64,000 bases of DNA from positions 729,885 to 793,884 of the forward strand of contig CAJNDS010001480.1 of assembly GCA_905221605.1 (NCBI GenBank), in the 5' to 3' direction. Within the stretch, counting starts at the first letter, position 1. Each line of letters begins with the position of its first letter. This document shows, in pieces, positions 22,402-34,006 of this stretch. The notes beneath the pieces are model-generated. The model made no database searches. It worked only from the letters and a program-made list of their open reading frames with translations, and was not told the origin of the DNA. The stretch is from Symbiodinium natans (lineage: Eukaryota > Sar > Dinophyceae > Suessiales > Symbiodiniaceae). Position numbers and translations under genes: made by a program.

Positions 22402-22971
22402 ATGGCCTGGTCAATGATCGGTCAAATCGCGGTCGCCCTGCTGCTCGGCAGAGTGCTTGCGCTTCCGCGGTGCGACACGATCTCGACCTTCGGTGCGTGC
22501 GAAACCGAATGCGAAGCCCTGCTCAACAACATTGCCATGACCAGCTACACCAAATCGAGCTGTGAGTGCAAAGCCAGCGCATCGTTCAGTGGTCCTGAAG
22601 AACCTTGTTGCGACACTGCCTTCAGGTGCGATGCAACAACGACCACAACGACCACAACGACCACAACGACCACCACGGCCACTACGAACAGTGTGGCAAT
22701 CACAACGGTGTTGTGCAACACAGTCGGCACCTTGAATTCCTGCATTGAGGCCTGCAGGACGCATTTTGGTGTCGATGAGAGCTACGACTTCAACCTCCCT
22801 GGCAACCTCCCTACCTTCACTGCAAACCCAGGCTTTGATGCTGAGTGCCGGGCTACGTATGATGGCAAGGAAATCTCATGTTGCGGGGGGAGCGAGTCCG
22901 ATGTTTCAGGAGCTCGCATCCGCGGTGTCCTTCTAGCGGTAGTGTTACTGGTGGCAAAGATGCTGGCATAA
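22402..22971 (+). CDS. Secreted Cys-rich protein with Thr-rich linker
   Basis: An intronless ORF of 189 aa from ATG 22402 to TAA 22971; the frame is open upstream, but the ATG gives a good signal peptide (MAWSMIGQIAVALLLGRVLA). Two Cys modules follow with the same order of Cys residues (C, CxxxC about 10-12 residues on, a later C, then CC): the first begins CDTISTFGACETEC and the second CNTVGTLNSCIEAC. They are separated by a poly-Thr stretch encoded by ACNACG/ACC codons, likely O-glycosylated. The C-terminus is hydrophobic (GVLLAVVLLVAKMLA), so it may be a GPI-attachment signal or a membrane anchor. A surface or cell-wall role is inferred; no family name is assigned. It is the only gene here without arrays or introners, which could mean a recent retrocopy. 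Confidence 0.75.
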   Translation: MAWSMIGQIAVALLLGRVLALPRCDTISTFGACETECEALLNNIAMTSYTKSSCECKASASFSGPEEPCCDTAFRCDATTTTTTTTTTTTTTATTNSVAITTVLCNTVGTLNSCIEACRTHFGVDESYDFNLPGNLPTFTANPGFDAECRATYDGKEISCCGGSESDVSGARIRGVLLAVVLLVAKMLA

Positions 22972-24195
22972 CGTGCCCTCGCGGTTGCTGACACACACGA
23001 AAGTCCACGACAAGTGTAGGTAGTAGGAGTGGCAATGGCGGTGGCAGTGTATAGAAGAGTCGGCAGCGGCAACGGCACAGAAAGACGTCTCACAGGACAA
23101 GATGTTCTGAAAATATTCTGAAATATTTTTGAATGCTGTGCTGGGTAAAAGAGTTGGATGGACTGGCAAGTTTCTGGACGCCAGCCAGGGGACGAGATGA
23201 TGCCATGCAGGGGTCGGAATACTTGCTAGTAGTGTTCCCTCATCCTAGATATTTGTACTAGAATAACCCACCCAAAATTTTCCATTTTAATTCTTAAGGC
23301 CCCTAGATTGAACTGCCAAACACTAAACCCTAAGCCCTAAACCCTAAACCCTAAACCCTGCAACCGAAGAATGCCACCCTCCCAGCGGCTGTGCACCTCG
23401 ACGTACTGCCCGTCTCAGGCTCAGACACTGGCTAGGACCCAGACTAGGCCCTGATTCCTGGTTTGTTTTTGTTTAGGGTTTAGGGTTTAGGGTTTAGGGT
23501 GTAGGGTGTAGGGTGTAGGATGTAGGGTTTAGGGTTTAGGGTTTAGGGTTTAGGGTTTAGGGTTTAGGGTTTAGGGTTTAGGGTTTAGGGTTTAGGGTTT
23601 AGGGTTTAGGGTTTAGGGTTTAGGGTTTAGGTGTAGGGTGCAGGGTGCAGGGTTTAGGGTGTAGGGTTTAGGGTTTAGGGTTTAGGTTTTAGGGTTAGGT
23701 TCCCTTATAAGCCCTTGAAACCCGAATGGGCACCCTTGTCTATTTCTCTTGAACTCGATACAAAGCCAGAGGAGCTCGCGGGTCGTATAGGGTTTAGGGT
23801 TTAGGGTTTAGGGTTGAGGGTTAGGGTTTAGGGTTTAGGGTTAGCGCAACCCTACACCCACGAGAAGAATGAACCCCAAGCCCTAAACCCTAGGCCTCAG
23901 GTCCCCAAGCACACATGGGGCATCATGGCGAGCATATGCAGTCTCGGCTTCGTTCGGCCGCATGTGCAATCGTCCAATCTCCGGTTGTGGGAAGTATATG
24001 CGGTGTAGGGTTTAGGGTCGAGTTTAGGGGGCAGGGTTGGAGTATTTTGGGTGTATTGAGGTCCCCCTTGCTTGGGAAATGCCCATATGAGTCTCACCGG
24101 TTTGCTCTCGCTCACAGTCTTGTTGAGGGGTAGAACGCACATTCCTTTGTTTAGATAGGGTGAGCTTCCCTTACAATACCTTAACCCTTAACCTT

Positions 24196-24292
24196 GGGAT
24201 GTTCCCCCCTTGACAAACAGTCCTTAATGAGGATGTTAGTACCCTCTATTATAGTCCCCATTAAGGACTGCTAGTATAAGGGGGAACATCCC
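24196..24292. mobile_element. MITE-like element, family M2
   Basis: GGGATGTTCCCCCCTTGAC opens the element and AAGGGGGAACATCCC closes it. ACAGTCCTTAAT and ATTAAGGACTGCTAG form a second inverted pair inside. This is the clearest copy of the family. Confidence 0.75.
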
Positions 24293-24680
24293 AAACCGGA
24301 ACCCTTAACCCCTTAACCCCTCCTTGAAGCACGAATCCCGAGACCCTATAAACCATGTCTTGTCTTCAGGCAAACCTTGTAAACACTAAATCGGGTTTAG
24401 GGTTCAGAGTTTAGGGTTTAGGGTTTGGGGTTTAGGGTTTAGGGTTTACGGTTTTCGCTGCGAGTGCGCTTCGACCCCCTCCATGAAGTGGTTGGGGGTC
24501 GGCGAATGAGCTGCAATGCCCCCCTCCCACCCAAAATACAAACCTTGGACGGGTTTAGGGTTGTCTACCCCCCTACCCCCCTATCAAGGGGGGAAATATG
24601 TGCTTTGGCGGAGCAGAAGCAGTCGTTTAACGACCGTGACAAAATCATGAAATCATGAGAAGATATTTGGCTCCAGAAAG

Positions 24681-24860
24681 AGCTCGATTCCACTCCGTGG
24701 TCCCTCGAAGACTTTTCAAGCCCTTTCAGGATTGGCTGCGGCAAAAGTGGCAGGCTCGACTCGATTCCACTCCGTGGTCCCTCGAAGACTTTCAAAAGCC
24801 CTTTCAGGATTGGCGACGGCAAAAGCAGCAGGCGACTCGATTCCACTCCGTGGTCTTCCA
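24681..24860. repeat. Tandem repeat of about 77 bp, 2.3 units
   Basis: TCGATTCCACTCCGTGGTCC begins near 24684, 24761 and 24837. Each of the first two is followed by CTCGAAGAC, CCCTTTCAGGATTGGC and GGCAAAAG. The ORFs here follow the repeat and show no independent coding signal. Confidence 0.8.
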
Positions 24861-24879
24861 AACCCTAAAAGTAGCCTCT

Positions 24880-25850
24880 GGGCCTTAATTTTAAGTTCCC
24901 AAACCCTTTTGTAGCCTCTTACTTTTAAAGTTCCCAAACCCTTAATTTAAGCCTCCGGGCCTTGATTTTTGGTTCACAAACCCTTAAATTAAGCATCCGG
25001 GCCTTATTTTAAAGTCACAAACCCTTAATTTAAGCCTCCGGGCCTTAATTTTAGGGTCCCCAACCCTGAATTTAAGCCCCGGGCCTTCATTTGAGGTTCT
25101 CAAATCTCTAATTTAGGCCTCCCAAACCCTTAATTTTTAAGCCTCCGGGCCTTAATCTTAGGTTCCCAAACCCTTACTTTAAGCCTCCGGGCCTTGTTCC
25201 CAAACCTTTAATTTAAGCTTCCGGGCCTTGATTTTGCCCTCAATTGAAGCCTCCGGGGCTGAATTTTATGTTCCCAAGCCCTGCTAAGCCTCCGGACCCC
25301 AATTTGAGGTTCCCAAACCCTGCCTTGCTGCTGGGTTCCCAAACCCTTAATTTAAGCCTGCGGGCCTTGGTTTTGGGTTCCCAAACCCTAAATTTAAAGC
25401 CTCCGAGCCTTAAGTTTAGGGTCCAAAACCCTTAATTTAAGTCCCCTTGATTTAAGCCTCCGGGCCTGAATTTGAGGTTCCCAAACCCTTAGTTTAAGCC
25501 TCCTGGCCTTAATTTTAGGTTTCCAAACCCTTAGTTTAAGCCTCCGGGCTTTTTCTTTTAGGTTCCCAAACCCTTATATTCCGCTTCCGGGCCTTAATTT
25601 TTCGGTTCCCAAACCCTTAATTTAAGCCTCCCGGCCTGAATTTTGAGTTCCCAAACCCTAATTTAAGCCCCCGAGATTTGAGCCTCCGGACGTTAATTTG
25701 AGGTTCCGACACCCTTAATTTCAGCCTCCTGGCCTTAATTTACCAAACCCTTAATTTAAGCCTCCGGGCCTTAATTTTATGTAAGCCCGCGGGCCTTACT
25801 TTTAGGTTCCCAATAAACTCTTAATTTAGGCCTTCGGGCCTTAATGAACC
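24880..25850. repeat. Degenerate minisatellite, unit about 40 bp
   Basis: More than 20 units of the form TTCCCAAACCCTTAATTT, AAGCCTCCGGGCC, TTAATTTTAGG. Units vary in length and sequence, so this is an old array. CCCAAACCCT within the unit resembles telomeric sequence, but the CCTCCGGGCC core is unrelated to it. Confidence 0.85.
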
Positions 25851-26171
25851 CAGGGAAGGTTTTCAGGGGTGCCCGGTCGTTTGCACCAAGGTTTAGGGCT
25901 ATCTTTATATAAGCTGACAGAGGCGGCCTTTGCAAAGCCACGTGGGCCTGAAGTCCAGGACCCTACGGCTCGCCTGTCGGCCTTCGCCTACGGGTCCGCA
26001 GGACCCTGCCGGTGGCCTACTAACGACCGGCCCCTATCGCTGGAAAGGGGCCGGTCTTCAGTTTAGGGGTTTAGAGGTTTAGGGGTTTAGGGGTTTAGGG
26101 GTTTCGGGGTTTAGGGGTTTAGGGGTTTAGGGGTTTATAAGGGTTTAGGGGTTTAGGGTTTAGGGTTTGCT

Positions 26172-27497
26172 GTCGAGTCTGCCGAGGAGAAGCTGGAGCA
26201 ACGCCTTAGCGCGAAGCCTCCGGCGGTGGTCTTGGTGAAAACCCACGTTGCTTCGTCGCGTAGAGGAGGCATGCTCGGGTTTAGGGTTTAGGGTTTAGGG
26301 TTTAGGGTTTAGGGGTTTAGGGGTTTAGGGGTTTAGGGGTTTAGGGGTTTAGGGGTTTAGGGTTTAGGGTTTAGGGTTTGATGATTCTTGACTGATGGAA
26401 TTCGGTACTTTGTCTCCCCCTGTATATACCCTTTAAGGAATTGTGTTTTTTTGCTTCGGGGGTCCTCTCCAGCGTATAAACCATTGGAGGCCCCTGAAAA
26501 ATTCCGTAGTCCTGGATGAGGATCTGGCGTGCGCTTTCTTTCAGGCCTTAGGGTTTAGTGTCGAGGGTCTAGTGTTTAGAATCGTTGTAGAAGTTGAGGC
26601 ACATGTGCGTAGATCTAAATTTGTCGGCTGGCACCTTAAATTGGCAGAAACGTAGCGAGCTTACGCGAGCTCATCAAATATGCCAGTAGCTTCTAATTCG
26701 CACGAATCCCACCCAGCGCCCGCAACAGAACCCAAAACCCCCTAAGCCCCGAACCCTTAACCCCGAACCCTAAACCCTGAACCCTCAAGCCTTGAGCCCA
26801 AAACCCTAAGCCCAAAACCCTAAACCCTAAACCCTGAACCCTGAACCCCAAAAGGCTTGAACCCCAGACCCCCAGCACCCTGGGAGACTCCGCCTGTGTT
26901 TGCATCCCAAGGAGTGGCAGCCGGGTTACAGCGACTTCGTCCACATGGCCAAATACGTAGTACTTACGTAGCCTGCTTATCCAGTTCTATTGTTTCTCAG
27001 AAACAGGTGCGATGGGGGTTAGGGTTTGGGGTTTATGGTTAAGGGTTCAGAGTTTAGGGTTTAGGGAGTTTGGGGTTTAGGGTTTAGGGTTTAGGGTTTA
27101 GGGGTGTACAAGGTTGTGGGTTCGGGTTCCTGCTTTGCAGCCTAGACTGCAAAGCTGAACCCAGAAAATAGACAATTGCAATCCTGCCGTGCGCCCCGCA
27201 TGCCCCTGTCTCATACGACCTCTTTCGGCTGGACGCCCAAAAGCCCTAGAAACCTTTAAGCCCAAAAATCGGCACCCAGAACCCGGAGCCCGCAACACCC
27301 CAAAAGCACTAGACTGTAAACCCCTCGACTTGCGATCGCTGGGCCCCTAAACCCGAAACCCTAAACCCTAACCCTAAACCCTAATACGCTAAATCTCCTC
27401 AAGCCCCAACCCTAAACCCTAAAGGCATCGAGACCTGCGTGGCGTGATCGCGTCATATCGCCGCGTGAAGTGGGAGGTGGCTGCTGGGGCTGAGCAG
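26172..27497 (+). CDS. Three exon islands of one or more unrecognised genes
   Basis: Exon A (26172 to about 26265) reads VESAEEKLEQRLSAKPPA, then VVLVKTHVASSRRGG. Exon B (about 26897-26956) reads LHPKEWQPGYSDFVHMAKY and stops at TAC|GTAGTA. Exon C (27425-27497) reads HRDLRGVIASYRRVKWEV, then AAGAEQ, ending at a CAG|GTGTTT donor. All are on the + strand and separated by arrays. GGCAT occurs at the end of A and the start of C. Exon joins and membership of one gene are not proven, and the function is unknown. Confidence 0.45.
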
Positions 27498-27994
27498 GTG
27501 TTTCTTTTTGCCTGTCAAGCGGGACAGAGTCTCCTTGTTTCACTACTGCTTAAAGGGTTTTGGGGGTTTTTGTGTGTCTTTTGGGGGTTTCGGTTCAGGG
27601 TCTAGGGTTTATAGGGTTCTTCAGTCCACACACAAGCACACCTAAAACGCCAAGTTGGAGCCAAAGCCGCGAAGGATCCCTAATTAGGCCCCAAGCCCTA
27701 AAGCTTGAACTCCGGGGCAGCCCTAATTAATTAATCCCCAAACCCTAAACCCCAAACCCTAAACCATAAGCCCTAAGCCCTAAACCCTAAACCCTAAACC
27801 CTGAGCTCCAGTTCCGGCGGGATTGGGGGATTGTAGGGCTTTAAGGGTTGCAGAGCGGTTAGAGTCCGGAAGCCTCCGGGTCTCCTGAGGTTTAGGGTTT
27901 GGGGTTTAGGGTTTAGGGCTTCGGATTTAGGGTTTAGGGCTTCGTGTTTCGGGCTTAGGGTTAAGAAGGGAGGGCCTATTTTTTGGGTTTTTTT

Positions 27995-29352
27995 TTTTTT
28001 TTTTTTTTTGGGGGGGGTAATTTTTTTTGTTGGTCGATTTTCTTGGTTTTCCCTAAGAAAACCACCATTCCCTCCATGTTTGTTAAAGGATTTGATGCAT
28101 TTTCGTGGTTTTTCGTACGAAAAACCGTAATTCCCTCTGTATTTTCATCGGAAAGCGTTATTTCTTGTAGGTTTTAGAAGGAAAGAAGGAAAGAAAGAAT
28201 GAATGGAAGGAAGGAAGGAAGAAAGAAAGGAAGAAAACAATGAAGGAAGGAAGGAAGAAAGAAAGGAAGAAAACAAGGAAGGAAGAAAACAAGGAAGGAA
28301 GGAAGAAAGGAAGGAAGTAAGAAAGGAAGGAAGCAAGGAAGGAAGAAAGGAAGGAAGAAAGGAAGGAAGCAAGGAAGGAAGAAAGGAAGCAAGGGAGCAG
28401 AAGCCCAAACCTAAGACCCCTTCATTCCTAAATCCGGAAGATCCTACTGGAGTAACCCAGATAAACCTCTCTCTTTGATCGGAATTGGCTGCGCCCGCCC
28501 CCCCCCCCCCCCCCCCCCCAACCCCCCCCGCTTCTTTTGAGCCGTACAAGCCCAAGAAACTAGTTGAAAAAACATCGTGTGAGCATTGTGTTTGCAATGG
28601 GGGGGGGGGGGGGGGGCTGCAACCCCCCCCCGCTCCGCTTTTTTTAAGCCGTGCAGAGCGTGCTTCAAAGCCCAAGAAACTTGTTGACACCCATCATGTG
28701 AGCAGGGTGTTTGCAAATGGGGGGGGGGGCTGCACTCCCCCCCAAACCCCGCCGCTTCTTTTAAGCCGTACCAAGCATGCTTCAAAAGCCCAAGAAAACA
28801 AACCATAAAAATAGTGACTATTACGAAAAGTAGTATGAGTCCTATGAAAATATGGACGGAATGTAGGTTTTTCCTACGAAAAACCAAGAAAGCGAATCAC
28901 AAAAGAAAGCATGAATAAGAAATCTTGCGAAAAGTAGTATGGATCCGATGAAAATGTAGAGGGAATGATAGAAACCAAGAAACCAAACCAAATAGGGTTT
29001 TCCCGAGGAAAAACTAAGGAAAAGCAACGTACGCTTTTACGTTTGACGAAATCCGTCAAAATGTAAGCAGAATAGTGTTTCCTTAGGAAAAACCAACGAA
29101 AACCTCAAGGAAATGACAGGATACCTGTCCAAAATGTAAGGAAAATAAATAGGGTTTTCCCTAAGAAAAACCAAGGAAAACCTAAGGGAAATGACGGGAA
29201 ATCCGTCCAAAATGTGAAGAAAATATGGTTTCCCCTATGAAAAACCAACGAAAACCTAAGGGAAATGACAGAAAATCCGTCCAAAATGTAAGGAAAGTAG
29301 GTTTTTCCTAGAGAAAACCAAGAAAATCGACAAAAACAAAAAAAAAAAACAC
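27995..29352. mobile_element. 1.36-kb inverted-repeat element with internal satellites
   Basis: The left end (T-run, then GTCGATTTTCTTGGTTTTCC) is inverted at the right end (GGAAAACC variants, CCAAGAAAATCGAC, then an A-run near 29345). Inside are a GGAA microsatellite, about three 130-bp units with G-tracts and TGTTTGCAAATGGGG, and about six 75-90 bp units containing TTTTCCCTAAGAAAAACCAA and TCCGTCCAAAATGTAAG. No transposase is visible; the ORFs follow the repeats. Confidence 0.6.
28160..28395. repeat. GGAA/GAAA microsatellite
   Basis: About 235 bases of GGAAGGAAGAAAG-type repeats with occasional CAAGGAAGG units. The Lys/Glu/Arg and Leu/Phe/Pro ORFs across it are repeat translations. Confidence 0.9.
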
Positions 29353-29950
29353 TCCACCCGTTAAGAAGTCTTCCCCAACCTAGGCCATCCCGGATGCCTA
29401 TGTGTCCGAGCACTGGGAGCGCCTTGGCCTCGTAGTAAACACATGAAGACATTTCCAGTGCAGGTCCGCTTTGGGAAACCCCAAGCCCTAAGCCCTAAAG
29501 CTAGAGATCTTCAGGGTCAAGGGTTTAGGGATTCAGGTTCAAGCCTAAACTTTAAACCCTTGACCCTTGACTCTTGACCCTGGCAGTTGAGCTAGCAAAG
29601 TTGTAGAAGAACGAATCAAGAGGTGGTGTAAGCGATCCACTCTGGATCTCGCCTACGCGCCCTGGCAACAGATGCGTCTAGGGCTTCAGGGTTCAGGATT
29701 TAGGGTTCAGGGTTAGGGCTTCGGGGTCTAGGGGTTTAAGGTGCAGAGGGCTTTGGGGATCTGGCTCATGATTTTTTAGTTCCCGGGTTGTGAAAACCAT
29801 TGCCCAGCTAAGGGCCCGGAGATCAAGGGGGGTCAGGGTTTCGGGTTGAGGGTTTAGGGTTTAGGGTTTAGGGTTTAGGGTTCACGGTGGGCAAAGGCCA
29901 TGCTCAACATGCTCGTTGGGACGCTCAAGGCGGACTCCAATAAAGGTACC

Positions 29951-30046
29951 CTACCCCAAGACTCCTACGTAGTACCTTTTTGGGGTAGTGTACTAGAATC
30001 CCCTATAGCTAACCCAAAAAGGAGCTACATTGGAGCCTTCGGGTAG
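29951..30046. mobile_element. MITE-like element, family M6
   Basis: CTACCCCAAGACTCCTACGT opens and GGAGCCTTCGGGTAG closes. The centre is TAGTGTACTAGAATCCCCTA as in the other two copies. Confidence 0.65.
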
Positions 30047-30336
30047 TTTCAACAAACTTGCCCCAGATGGGTTTTAGGTTCTAGATCGGTGGAGTTCATG
30101 TATTGGTTTCTCGCCCACGCCATCATGCAGGAGACCATCTTTCGTAATGAGGGGAGTTCCCAAAATTGGGATACGCCTTATACCCCCCCAGGTGCTACAA
30201 ATCCGTTAAATAGAACCCCACAAAGCGTACCCCCCCCCCCCCCCCCATATTCGGAAACCCCCCAAATTGGCTCGGAAAACCACCCCTAAAGCCTAAAACT
30301 TAAACCCTGATAAACCCTAAGCCCTTTTAGGGTTCA

Positions 30337-30420
30337 TAGGTGGGCATCCTCATGTCTCACCTGGCCATGACCGCGGTGTTGCTTGCAGGGTGGGTACTTC
30401 TATGTAGGGTACGGCCTAGG
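30337..30420 (+). CDS. Possible membrane-span exon
   Basis: VGILMSHLAMTAVLLAGWVL is a plausible membrane segment in a unique island between degenerate arrays. A second reading, with TTGCAG as an acceptor, is possible. The parent gene is not identified. Confidence 0.3.
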
Positions 30421-30610
30421 GTTTGGGGTTTAGGGTTTGGGGTTTAGGGTTTAGGGTTTAGGGTTTAAGGGCTATGTAGGGTTACTGCAACTAGGATTCC
30501 TGTAACCATTTGCAGTTTCGCATAAGTAGCCCTTCTTACTGGGCTTCAATTCGCCTACACCACCTACCCCCCGGAGCTCATGGGCTTTTGGTCTTCTTCT
30601 TTTCTTTTTT

Positions 30611-30641
<31 letters not shown>

Positions 30642-30688
30642 GTATAGGGTTTGGGGTTTAGGGTTGTGGGGTTTGCCCTTAATTTCAA

Positions 30689-33600
30689 GCCAAGGAGGAC
30701 ATCATGCGTCAGGGGAAGGAGTCGCTCCGCACGCTGGCGCAGCACCTGCAGCTCACACTGGGTGAGGAGGGCCTGGACAAGGCGTGGTCTGGTGGTTACT
30801 TGGAGGTTCATGGGTACTTATAACCACAATAATAGCTGTACTTATCAGCCCCCTAAGTCCCCTAAGTAGGTGAGAAGTAGAGTTATAATTGTGGTTATAA
30901 GTACCCGTGAACCTTCAGTAGAGGTTTGGGGTCAGTTTCTTGAGGTTATTGGGGGCAGGGGTTTGTAGGAGATTACCCTGAAACCCTAAACCTTAAGAAG
31001 CCAGTTCAAACGGATGCCCTAGTCCCTGGAAGCCCTAAACCTCAAAGAGGCAAAAGGGTTGTTGATCCGTATGGAAAGGCACGTTTGTTTCAATCATCTT
31101 AGACTTATAGGGTTCCTAAGGGAGGCGGGTTCAAGGAACTCCACACTGGGGCAGCATTGGGAGTGTGCAGGAAAGGGTTTAGTGTCGGGATGCTGCCCCA
31201 TACTAACAGTCCTTAATAGGGATTCCAGTACCCGCCTATTGGAATTTCTATTGACGACTGTTAGTATAAGGCGGAAGATCTCAAGTTTAGTGCCCCAAGC
31301 ACCGGAAGGAAGTCATAGAAACCCAATTCTTTGAAGCCACAGGCCATTGGCTTTTTGTGGATGTGCTTTGTTGGGTTTAGGGTTTAGGGTTTAGGGTTTA
31401 GGGTTTAGGGTTTAGGGTTTAGGGAATGAGGTACACTATATCATCCCTTACAGGGTAAAAGTAGGGCCCCAATTCCCTCATTCCCTACTAGGAGCCAGGG
31501 GGTCTTGGAGCTTCAGGTGTAGGGTTCTGAGTAGCACGCAGCGAAGACAGTGAGGGGATGGCCCATTCCCTACGAGGGTTCAGGGTTTAGGGTTTAGGGT
31601 TTAGGGTTTAGGGTTTAGGGTTTAGGGTTCAGGGTTTAGGGTTTAGGGTTTAGGGTTTAGGGTTTAGGGTGAGCCAGCCAGAGAAGGTTCACGCGATGCT
31701 GCGCGACCTCAAGCGCAGCCACTCCGGCAACGCTGTCTGCCAGGCGTGGGCTCGAGGGGGCCTCGGACTCCCTAAACACTAAACCCTAAACCCTAAACCC
31801 TAAACCCTAGACCCTAAACCCTAAACCCTAAACCTTAGACCCTAATCCCCAAGCCCTAAACCTGAACCCTACCCCTAAATCCTAAACCCTAAATCCTAAA
31901 CCCTAAATCCTAAACCCTAAATCCTAAGCCCTAAACCCTAAGCCCTAAACTCCTAACCTCCTAAGCTGCTAAGGCCTAAACCGCAAACCCGTGAGTTATC
32001 TTAAGCCCTCAGCTCGGGTATTTTCAGCAACAAACCCCAAATTTGAAACATCCTGCTCCCCCAAATGAATGAACTCCTACACCCGACACCCCAAATTCAT
32101 AAACCCCCTCCACCCCAAGCCCTAAATTCCAGACCCAAAAATCCCTAAGCAGCCCCAAATGCATGAAAACCCCTAGATCTCAAGCCCTTAACCCCAAACC
32201 CCTAAACCCTAAATCCCAAACCCCCTACATAAACCCCAAAACCCCCAAAACCCCTAAAACCCCTAAAACCCCCAAAACCCCTAAAACCCCCAAAACCCCT
32301 AAAACCCCTAAACCCCCTAAAACCCCTAAACACCCTAAAACCCCTAAAACCCCTGAAACCCCTAACACCCCTAAAACCCCTAACCCCCTAACCCCCAAAA
32401 TTCCCAATTTGCCAATCCCCAAACCCTAAACCCCCAAACCCCCTAAACCCCTAAAAAGCCCCTAAAACCTCTAAAACCCCCTAAACCCTCTAAAACACCC
32501 TAAAGCCTCGAAAACCTCCCTAGATCCTCAAAACCCCCTACAACCCCTATAACCCCTAAAACCCCTAACACCCCCCCCCCCCCCCCCCCCCCCCCGCGAA
32601 AACCCCCTAAAGCAGCTCAATGCTTGCAGGTCACCAAACTATGGCCCGACCATCGGTCCCTGAAGGCGCAGCGGCTGCAGGACCGGTTTTTGGGTTCTGG
32701 GGGGAGGATTTTAGGGTTTTGAGTTTGTTTTTTTTTTTAATTTTGGGGGGGGGGGGGATATTAGGGTTTTGGGTTTCGGGTTTTGGCATTTTGGGTTTTA
32801 GGGTTTCAGGTTTTTAGGCTTTTAGGGTTTAGGGGTTTAGGGTTTTTTCGGGTCTGGGGTTTAGGGTGTAGGGTTTCAGGCTTTTAGGGTTTTTAGGGTT
32901 TTGGGGTTTTAGGTTTTAGGGGTCGGCTAGGCGCACTAAAGCTGTAAACCTTGTTAAGGGTTTATAAGAGGTAAGGGGTTTAAGGGCTTTAAGGGGTTTA
33001 AGGGTTTTAAGTGCTCAAGCGCTTGAAGGGCCTTAAGGGTTTGAAGGGTTCACGCGTTTTAGGGGCTCAGCAGGTGGTTCAGAGTTTAAAGGCTCTTTGT
33101 CGGGGGCAAGCGGACGGCTTTGGGGGGGAGAGAGATGTGCAGTCTATCAGGCTTTGCTGAGCTAAGGGTTTTGTGCCTGGCGCCAAACTTAGGGTCCTTG
33201 CAAGTCTATAACACTTATAACTAGGGGGCCCGCCGTTGCAGGGTTTAGGGCTTAGGACTTAGGGTTTAGGGTTTAGGGTTTCGGGTTTAGGGTTCAGGGT
33301 TTAGGGTTCAGGGTTTGGGGTTTAGGGTTTAGGGTTTAGGGTATGACAGGACCAGGCCGACAGCACCGGCGAGGAGCTGAACGGCCTCATGGACTCTGAC
33401 TACGCCCCCTGGACTACCGGGTCTTAGGGTTTAGGGCTTAGGGCTTAGGGTTTAGGGTTTAGGGGCTTAGGGGTTTAGGGTTTAGGTTTAGGGCTTAGGG
33501 CTTAGGGCTTACACCTTAAACCCTAAACCTAAACCCTGAACCCTTGACCCCTTCATGAACCTTTCCTCGGGTTCGCAGAAAAGTTCGTGGCACTCACTTG

Positions 33601-34006
33601 CTCTGAGTTTAGGTCCCTAAACCATAATTCCTCCACCCTAAACCCTAAACCCTAAACCTGTTTGGGGCGTCCAGGCATCCTCCGGATGCTAGGTCTTAGC
33701 ATACCCCACCCGCCACGGGTGGGCGACTGGGTGATTGAATGTCTTTGCATCTGTTTGGGTGTAGAACAGGGCTTAGGGTTTAGGGTTTAGGGTTTGGCAA
33801 GTTTATAAAGCAAAACCAGCGTCAAGCAGAAGCAGCACACCCAAACCTCCAAGCAAACCTAAGAACATCCCCAAACTCCCTTACCCAAAGCCCTCAACCC
33901 TAAACCCTAAGCCCTCCTTTCTGGGGCAGCTCTGAGTGCAAAGGCACGAGTCCTGAATAGCCGGTTCAAAGAGTACCAAGACAAGCGCCTTCGACCCGAC
34001 AAGTGA
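30689..34006 (+). CDS. 3' half of an unrecognised multi-exon gene
   Basis: Five exon islands appear to form one gene: about 30689-30792 (KEDIMRQGKESLRTLAQH, then LQLTLGEEGLDKAWS), about 31678-31768 (PEKVHAMLRDLKRSHSGN, then AVCQAWARGGLGLP), 32630-32680 (VTKLWPDHRSLKAQRLQ), 33350 to about 33424 (DQADSTGEELNGLMDSDY, then APWTTG) and about 33924-34006 (AALSAKARVLNSRFKEYQ, then DKRLRPDK and TGA). The join 32680/33350 is the best supported: GA-AG, the direct repeat AGGACC at both edges, frame kept. The others are not resolved to the base. The product seems soluble, charged and helical; no domain is recognised. Introns contain M3, M2, CCCTAAA variants and TTTAGGG arrays. Confidence 0.55.
30800..30917. 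mobile_element. MITE family M3 (GGAGGTTCATGGGTACTTATAA ends)
   Basis: TTGGAGGTTCATGGGTACTT opens and AAGTACCCGTGAACCTTCAG closes; ATAACCACAAT and ATTGTGGTTAT form the next inner inverted pair. It begins directly at the end of a coding island. The second copy (45939-46129) carries a telomere array. Confidence 0.8.
31187..31282. mobile_element. MITE-like element, family M2
   Basis: GGGATGCTGCCCCATACTAA at the left and TTAGTATAAGGCGGAAGATCTC at the right are diverged versions of the family ends; AACAGTCCTTAATAGGGATT is the family's inner sequence. Confidence 0.6.
32218..32600. repeat. CCCCTAAAA variant array ending in a poly-C tract
   Basis: Units of 8-10 bp (AAAACCCCT, AAAACCCCC) replace the usual 7-bp CCCTAAA over about 180 bases and become irregular afterwards, followed by about 27 C residues at 32569-32595. 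The TPKTPKTP and VLGVLGVL ORFs are repeat translations. A coding exon (32630) begins only 30 bases later. Confidence 0.85.

Larger units (their letters stand above)
22972..26171. other. 3' flank, arrays and minisatellites; no confident gene
   Basis: It holds the 3' region of the preceding gene, an M4 element (about 23208-23316), a TTTAGGG array with TGTAGGG variants (23476-23690), shorter arrays (23785-23845, 24395-24450), an M2 element, a 77-bp tandem repeat, the roughly 970-bp minisatellite and TTTAGGGG arrays (26065-26165). Short open pieces at 23380-23440 and 24455-24520 show no motif. Confidence 0.65.

Noticed and set aside
28145-28690. 181-aa minus-strand ORF rich in Leu, Pro, Ser and Phe
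   Set aside because: It follows the GGAA microsatellite and G-tract repeats, and the opposite strand gives an equally long Lys/Glu ORF.
28203-29352. CRISPR-like repeat array
   Set aside because: The repeats are contiguous and diverged without regular unique spacers, and the genome is eukaryotic.
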